Positions 57,073 to 64,000 of a stretch of 64,000 bases of DNA are shown here, piece by piece (the first letter of the stretch is position 1; each line of letters begins with the position of its first letter). The notes under the pieces were generated by a model, which saw only the letters and a list, made by a program, of their open reading frames with translations, searched no databases and was not told the origin of the DNA. The stretch is taken from positions 878,341-942,340 of the forward strand of contig MU004188.1 in the NCBI GenBank assembly GCA_010093605.1, in the 5' to 3' direction. The stretch comes from Lophium mytilinum. Lineage: Eukaryota; Ascomycota; Dothideomycetes; Mytilinidiales; Mytilinidiaceae. The position numbers and the translations under genes were made by a program.

Positions 57073-60000
57073 TATGAGCTGATCGGAGCTACGAAGCCTA
57101 GGAGAGACGGAAACAGATGTTATCTTAGCGAATGGTGGAGGATAGGCCGTTAATTGAATTCTGCACTGCAGAAGACAGGACTGTCGGATTATATCTTGCA
57201 GTACATCTTGTGTATACTAATCATTTAGCGACCCGTATTACTACACAGTCATCGCACTTTGTCAGGCAAGATACCTTATGTATACTAATCAGCTCATGAT
57301 TCGTGGTTTTGACCAATCCACTGACTTGCTAGGCCACTTTAGACATTGGCGTCTTTAGGTATGTTCTTATGAGATCCACTCTCGAGTATATCGACGCCCA
57401 TATGGTTTGAAGAGTGTATACGCTTTCTGAACATCCGCTGAAAAGCGCAATGCTGTGGTGAGTCCCATAACACCCTCTAATGCATATGCTCTGATCCATA
57501 CCTCAGACCACAACTTCCAAAAAAACACTCACCTCGCCTCCCTCCTCCGGCCCTTCATCCATCGCACCAACACCTGTGCCGCAATCTACTACCCACACCG
57601 GAGACCACCTCGTCCGCGTCGGACGAATAGTTCGCCCACCTCACCACCTGATAGACACATCCCTCGCATTACACACCCTCCAAAGAGCTAGCTTTAGCAC
57701 GCCCAGATAGCCATCAATGCAGGTATCAAGAGCTCGCAGGTCCCGAGCACCAGGTTACCACCCTCATCCAGACTCCACCTCTATACAGCCTCAGCATCGC
57801 ATTCGCGTTCGGCTCAACGTTGGAGCGGAGCGGCCGTCACCCCTCCAGCTAGTGCGTAGCGTACCGCTCCCTCAAAATGCGGAGAAGTCGGACGTTGAGC
57901 CAAGCATCGCGCGGAGACCCTTTGCTCCACATGGGGTACCGCTCTTCGCAACTCTGGCACCCGGGTGCGCTAAAGGTGACGAAAGGCAAAAGTTGCCCTG
58001 TGGATGCCTTGCTAACCCCAAATATGAAGGTGGCATCTGCGTGGCCGCCCACCCTTCATCGCTCATGCCGGGTGGTTTTTCAATATTCCGAGAGCCAGAA
58101 ACCCGCGATGCTGCGAGCGCCGTGATTCGATGGAGTCGTGATAGATTGAGCAGGGTGACAGTAGGGTGTGCCAATGGCCAATGGGGGTGCTATTGATAGG
58201 ATCTCGAGGGACCGAGTTCTCCACCTGTCAATCAAATCGTGTCAACCAGAGTTGCTTGGGCCTATCTCCACACTCGATTTCGTTCCTTGGAAAGACCCCT
58301 GATTCAAACGGTCAGCGACCCCCAACTCCCACGCCGAGCACGGGGTTGAACTGCGTGCGCTTGCTCATGCCAATCAGACCTGCTCGCTGCAGGCGGATGG
58401 TTACACAGGACCAAACGTTCGGCTGCAGATTAGTGCGCATTCCTCACATACCACCGGCCGCGACGGGCGACCCCAAGCGATCGGCCGGAAGCAACCGAGA
58501 GTGCTAGTCAACTGCTTGCAACGCGCCTAGATCGAGCTGAGTGCTTGCGTATATTTCTAAGCGCGACCCGTGTCGTGGCGTCAAGTTGCATGTGAGGCTA
58601 GGTATGGTGTTGATGGAGACGGTGGCGGGCGAAAACGGAGGATTCTGTCGCTCGCACCGGCGCTTGGGTCGAGCGGCGTCTGCCTGCCTGCTCTGCACCG
58701 TGCAGTCCATCAGAGACAGCAGTGACTTGGCCCGTTGCTAATATTGGAGACTCTCTCCCTCTGTGACACCCAAAAGCCCGGTCTCGGATCCTGGCCACCC
58801 CGCGGGACCTGCAGATTCGCCCAGCGGTGCCTGAGGGCACTGTGCCCTGGCGATCCATGCACGTTCTGGTGAGACCGTGACTTGACGAAGGCCCTCCGCA
58901 AAAACCTACGCCGTTACAGTGATAGACGCGGGCCCCGGTCGCGCTGGGGGGTGGTGATCTGGGCGCCATGCAGCTATCCGCTGTAAGATAGGCATCGGCC
59001 ACGTCGGCCCGCCCAAGAAGCCGTAGGTGGAGAGACATGCTGCTTTCGACTCGCCGAAATTGAGGCCAGGTTGAAACCGCGGGCGGCCGCTCACATGCCC
59101 TGCCGTGGGCGCCAGGTGTGGGTGCTTGCGATGGGTATTGGCGCGAGGAATGCGGGCCTCGAAGTCTGTGGAACGCGGCGCCTTTCCAACAACCACATCA
59201 CCAACGGCTGCTGGGCCTCGTACCCCTGCACGTCGCTCTGTGAAAGGTAGTCCTGCCGTATGACCTGACTCCTCATTGCCTGGCGAACTGGTGGGCCTAG
59301 AGATCGACAGCCACAGATGCGTTTGCCCATCGGCCCAGGGGGGCTGACAGCGGCAACAGGAAGCCGTCATGATCGCTTCGGGGATGGCGAGCCCAGCGGG
59401 CAAATCGTGGCGCCGGTACGCTACGGCCCCTGCAATAGCGTTGTCCATGGCTGCTTCTGATCCTAGCAGCTCTCAAGCAACAACTACGACTCTGCGGAGA
59501 GTAGCGTCTATTGCGAACAGTATAGATTCTCTAGCTTTCGCTCCTCTTCTTGCCCAGCGAGCACCGTGTCCAGAAGCAGTGGCCCGTTTCCTGATGTGGC
59601 AATCTTTCGACCCTATAACGGATCCGGTGCTCTTTGTCCGTCTTCAGCATCCAGGTCGCCTGCGACCAACGTGAGCAGTCGTCCTCGAGAGCGGCAGTCG
59701 GTACAAATACCTCTCTGGGTACTCACCAGACCAGACAAAGAACTGCTGTCGGTCTTTTTGCCTCCCAACGTTTGCCCAACCGACCCCCCCTCGACAAAGA
59801 ATCTTCCCTGAGACCACAACAACTCAGAAACACCACGCTCTGTCTGTGTACAGGGCCTTGTTCAGCAACACAGACCGATTGATTGCTCGACCATCAAAGA
59901 AGCATTTATGCGAGGAACGGATATCTGCGACAGGTTCGTACCCAAGCTCTTTCTGATCTACCTGCATCAAAGCGGCGGATGGCAAACCCATTTTCTGCAA

Positions 60001-60437
60001 CATTGCGGGTCAGCCCTACCTCTGACACACTAAGGTCAGATAGAATCTTACTTACCTCAGAAGCTGATACTTGTTCCAGAAACACCTTCCAGAAGTTCGA
60101 TAGAAGAAAGCGTGCCGCGCGCTCACAGGAAAGCACGGCCACGCCCTGTGATAACGTCATTCCACCAGACCCATCTCATTGCGGGGTGGAGAATTGCGAG
60201 CGACGTTACCGACCCTAGAGAATCGTAGAGTGCCACAGATCGCCGTCACGATTGACATACTGCTTCCGTAGTCTGGAACAGCCGGTGATCTATCAGCTCG
60301 TGCGAGACCCAAAAACGTCCTCCGAGCATATTGTGCATCGCAAGCGTATTGTGGCAGAGGCCATCGTTGCAATCTGTCTTGAGACGTCAGCAAATTGAAA
60401 GCCAGTGTGTTCGCATCCAGCCCAAGGATTTACCGTT
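57073..60437. other. Gene-poor interval of 3.4 kb
   Basis: No recognisable gene was found. The first about 350 bp are AT-richer. From about 57.7 to 59.6 kb the sequence is GC-rich, with many short overlapping frames in all phases that lack domains. The last part should carry the promoter of the HMG-box gene. No tRNA fold, repeat array or transposase motif was seen. Confidence 0.5.
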
Positions 60438-62227
60438 ATGAGAGCCGCCACAATGGTGCAGCAACCCCCCACACCGCCTAATGGCAGTGCCGAACTCCAG
60501 TACGGACTACATCATCTCGTACAGCACAACGCAGGACGAAATCTCCAGTATGACGGACAGGAAGGCCAGTATCTCAGTCGTCAAGGATCACATTACGGCT
60601 CGCCTGCTCCAATGTTCCATGATCTCAGCTCCCAGAATTCCGGCGAGCATTTCCAGAATCAGCATTTCGACACCGGAGGTTATCCCGAACCTCATAGCAA
60701 CGACATGGGATTAGGTATACATTATGTGAGTTTCACACCAGCTGACTGGAAAAGACGCAAAGAAAAGAAACTGACAGCACGACAGGACAATTATGGATCA
60801 CAGCCGGGATATTACCAACATGACGGCCAATACAACGGAATACAGGTAAGATGAGATTGATAATTCGAAATGGAAGATAGTAAGATGAGTACTGACGTAT
60901 GGCGTATTAGTATTCTCAACATGGAATGCTCTCCGGTTCACCGCCAACCCCGAGATCAGCGACCGACCACAGCGACGCGGGAAGATACACCAGAAGTGGA
61001 CGCTCCATTGCGCGGTCCGGATCGCCTCGTGTCAGCAAATCTCGACCCAAGCCATCACCCAAGCCAAAGAAAGCAAAAGCGCCTAAAGCAGACAAACCGA
61101 AAACGCCAAAGCTGACTGCGCCCTTGAGCATCTTGACCAAGAACTATGACAACATCCCGGTTCGGAACATGGAGGAATGGGTGAATAGACCGCCTGATGT
61201 GCGTCGGAAAGAAGTGGAGAAGAGAAACGGATACGTGACAAGACCCATGAATTCCTTCATGCTATACCGGTCTGCGTATGCCGAGAGAACCAAGCAGTGG
61301 TGTTTGCAGAACAACCATCAAGTCGTATCATCGGTGTCTGGAGAAAGTTGGCCAATGGAACCTGCAGAGGTCCGAGAACTCTACAACGACTATGCGAAGA
61401 TTGAAAGAATCAATCATCAGAACGCGCACCCGACGTACAAGTTCTCTCCAAGCAAAGCAGCGACTGTGGCGCGCAAGAGGAAGGGCGAGTACTCAGATGA
61501 CGACGATGAGCCCAGCGACCTTGATGACCCTGATGCTGACTGGGGTCCACCTGGCCATCGTAGGTCGCGACCAAGACCACGTAGGCCAGGGAAGGAGGCT
61601 GGCTATCCATCCAACAGCAACTTGACCAGCGGTCTCAACAACCGTTATTTCGGACCCAACGGTGGCCTGAATAGGTCGAGCTGGGAAGCGAACAACGAAG
61701 GGAAACCGCTGCCGGTACCTATGGGACAGAGCGATCTGTATGGCCAGTACTACCAGACGACCATACACCAAAACATGACAGTCCCAGGTATGGAGGACGT
61801 GCATATGCGGAAGATGGGGACTCCTGGATCCATGCAATTCTCTCAGGGGCCCTCGCTTATTGGTTTACCTGGAGGTCAGACTAGCGACCTGCTACAACAG
61901 TTGCATTCGCATGCTGGCACACCTTCGGATGAGCCCCAGGTCGATCCGATGTTGCTTGCCTACGACGATCGCGGATTGGGAGTTCAAACAGGTCATCTGG
62001 TCGACGGAGGCACCCTTCTGGATCAGAACTCTGATTTCAAGTTCGACAATGGCCATTACGGAATGATGGAGCGAGAGCTTGACCAAGATAGCGTGCATAG
62101 CCTTCTTACTGGCGATTCAGGACAGGGCGAATACCACCCCGACGCCTGGCAGGTTGACCCGACTATACCGCAGATGGAGCATGGTTCCGAGTTTGATAAG
62201 TGGATGGACGATCATCACGCTAGTTAG
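60438..62227 (+). CDS. HMG-box (MATA_HMG-type) DNA-binding protein
   Basis: Three exons: 60438-60725, 60786-60845 and 60911-62227, giving 554 residues. The N-terminal 120 residues are rich in Gln, Tyr and Gly. A basic Pro/Lys tract follows (KPSPKPKKAKAPKADKPKTP). The HMG box lies at about residues 228-300: VTRPMNSFMLYRSAYAERTK, then SGESWPMEPAEVRELYNDYA and HPTYKFSPSK. The MAT-type box differs from the HMGB type and binds DNA sequence-specifically. After it come an acidic patch (SDDDDEPSDLDDPDADW) and a second basic region, then a long Gln/Gly/Asp-rich tail, probably an activation region. It is likely a nuclear transcription factor, perhaps in sexual development, as for several Podospora HMG proteins. 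It is not next to a typical MAT partner, so I do not call it a mating-type gene. Translation could start at 60438 or 60453. Confidence 0.87.
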
Positions 62228-63071
62228 TGCCCGTCTGCGCCGTCCTCTTTCTAGATTCGTGATGATGGTGTTTTGCTGGGAGGAGGTAGATTAGTAGAGG
62301 AAGAAGCACAATTGTTGGAGTTGCAACGCACTCATATCTTTCCAACAGTACAGAGTTGTGTATCATACATCTCATTCCTGCGCAGTTTCGTTTTTTGCAT
62401 GTCCTGGAGTTACGGCGCGAGGTTGAAAAGTTAGACGGAGATACCCACCTGGGCACAGTTGGAGTTGGAATGAGCTTGGGTGGCGATTTGTCGAATTTAG
62501 AGCAATACATCGTCCTTTTTACATGATTCTGCATTCTTTAATGGTGGACCATATAAAGGAGTGTGCTTTCTGGTTGATTGTCGTGGAGAAAAACCGGGTT
62601 GCGGCTTCAGAGGACGTGTAAGGAGAACAAAGGCATTGTCATTGTCAGCGCAGGCCCCGGCGCGATATGAGAGGCAAAGAGGGCGCGTCACAAAGTGACA
62701 ACATGTTTGACTTTCGCGAAAGGAAAGGACAGTTTGCAGGTGTTGCATACGCAGGAGTTCGTTGTGTGAGGTCAGAATAGCGCTGAAGTCATGGCACTTC
62801 CTCGAGTTTTAGCTCGACGAACGCGGTTAGCGTGGATCGACTTTCGCAGCCCGTTCTCTCAGGCTTGTGATAAACCCCCACCTCCCACCAACGTCGACGA
62901 TCCCAGGATCTTCACTTTGGTTCTTTGGACGCATATAACACGTCAATTGCTCGTATAAATACGCGTCGAACTGTCCACTGCACTGACAGACACTCCCCTC
63001 TACTGACGCCATAACCAGGGTGCGTTTGCTGAAGCGCCTGTGATCGCGGAACATACACCATCACTACAGAC
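62228..63071. other. Intergenic region
   Basis: About 840 bp between the HMG-box stop and the PSF1 start, both on the plus strand. Only short frames; no RNA gene or repeat recognised. Confidence 0.6.
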
Positions 63072-63814
63072 ATGTACGGCGAGCTTGGAAACAAGCTGGT
63101 GGGTTATGCACGCATTCACAGAAGACTGAGCTGACTGTTCTCCAGGTCCAACATGCGAAACGCACGCAGGCTCTTGCACATCTCCCCCCATACCAAGCAG
63201 AAACAGTACGCGCCGTGACACGCGAAGTCCGCGACCTCGAAAAGGATCGCGCTTCTACATTAGAGTCACTAGCTGGCTCTTTCGACCCCTCTACAGACCC
63301 CGCGACCGCGTGTGCGCTGCTCGTCAACCATCTTTGCCAGCGACGGAACAAACGATGCATGCTGGCCTACCATCGCGTGCGATCCGACAAGCTGGAGGAG
63401 ATGTGCTGGAGCGGCATCGATGTGCTCGAGAGACAACAGCAAGCCGGCAAGGCTGGGGAGAGCGCTGGGTCGCTGGGCGCAGAGTCGGGCAACACAAGCA
63501 GTCTCAGCCCAGAGGAGGAGGAATACGTACGGCAGTACAGCGACCTGCTGGCTGCGTACAAAGGGCAGTGGACAGACATTGACCTCACGGGAAGCCTCGA
63601 GCCGCCGCGGGACCTGTTCATCGACGTCCGGGTGCTGAAAGATGCAGGGGAGATTCAAACGGAATACGGGTATGCGCCCCTCTCAGCACCCTGGGTTTTC
63701 GCCGTACTCACCGCTCTCAGGGCTATTACTTTGACCAAGAACAGCCAATTCTACGTCCGGCAGGGGGATGTTGAGCGGCTCATCGCGCAAGGGTACCTAC
63801 AAAAGCTGGGCTGA
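63072..63814 (+). CDS. PSF1: GINS complex subunit Psf1
   Basis: Two exons: 63072-63098 (MYGELGNKL) and 63146-63814, giving 231 residues. The N-terminus MYGELGNKLVQHAKRTQALA is the conserved Psf1 start. RNKRCMLAYHRVRSDKLEEM lies in the helical A domain. A variable Ser/Glu linker (about residues 125-150, GNTSSLSPEEEE) separates it from YVRQYSDLLAAYKGQW. The B domain gives DLFIDVRVLKDAGEIQTEYG and the end NSQFYVRQGDVERLIAQGYL. Psf1 is part of the GINS tetramer in the CMG replicative helicase and is needed for replication initiation and fork movement. The 27-base first exon is needed for the family start. The remaining bases to the end of the window (63815-64000) show no gene. Confidence 0.95.
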
Positions 63815-64000
63815 CGGGATGGAAGCCGAGGAAAGGAAGGACACAAAATTGGCCCCTTTGTAGCGCGCATGTGGAGACACGAAGAGGCCAAAATGAAATT
63901 ACACCATCGGAACCCGATAGAAGTCAATACGAGGCCTCACCTTCGGCATCGTGGTCGTGGTCGAGTAAGGCAGGCGACTCGCATAGAGTTTTGTCCGTCC

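Noticed and set aside
38771-63814. A secondary-metabolite or catabolic gene cluster formed by the two transporters, flavoprotein and crotonase
   Set aside because: No backbone enzyme (PKS, NRPS, terpene cyclase), no pathway-specific regulator beside them, and the genes are spread over 18 kb with unrelated genes between.

Overview
The window is genomic DNA of a filamentous ascomycete (Pezizomycotina; Dothideomycetes-like by general character, but the class is a guess). The evidence is many short introns (about 45-75 bp) with GTRNGT donors and CTAAC/CTGAC-type branch points, compact housekeeping genes on both strands, fungal families such as APQ12, the Dal5-type MFS and MATA_HMG-box proteins, and an AT-rich, TpA-rich island of the kind left by repeat-induced point mutation (RIP).

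Layout. 1-5.3 kb: the 5' part of a conserved fungal protein and a large La-motif RNA-binding protein, both minus strand. 5.3-8.4 kb: no gene recognised. 8.4-10.3 kb: a six-exon H3K9 methyltransferase with chromodomain (KMT1/Clr4 type), whose start codon touches an AT-rich island (10.3-11.2 kb). 11.6-24.2 kb: a dense housekeeping block with RRP1, TRM8, GID4, mago nashi, SEC26 (beta-COP) and a sphingoid-base kinase. 24.7-25.5 kb: an intron-containing initiator tRNA-Met, an assembly gap with a poly-G run, and a 107-bp tandem repeat. 25.7-30.7 kb: V-ATPase subunit H and the exosome nuclease RRP44/DIS3, divergently transcribed. 30.7-36.1 kb: gene-poor, with two sets of decayed direct repeats. 36.1-42.2 kb: a single-pass membrane protein, APQ12, a Dal5-like transporter and a small GPI-anchored protein. 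42.5-46.5 kb: one intronless 1326-residue acidic coiled-coil protein that I do not recognise. 47.9-57.1 kb: an MFS transporter, a secreted chitin-binding mucin-like protein, a D-amino-acid-oxidase-like flavoprotein and an enoyl-CoA hydratase/isomerase. 57.1-60.4 kb: gene-poor. 60.4-63.8 kb: an HMG-box protein and the GINS subunit PSF1.

Most genes are ordinary conserved functions (RNA processing, trafficking, chromatin, replication) with no sign of an operon-like or biosynthetic cluster. I found no clear new multi-gene system. The most unusual items are the large coiled-coil gene with DNA-level heptad repeats, the chitin-binding mucin, the heterochromatin methyltransferase beside an apparently RIP-affected island, and the unresolved tRNA/poly-G/minisatellite locus. 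Exon coordinates were derived by hand from splice consensus, reading-frame continuity and family resemblance; no alignment or transcript data were available.
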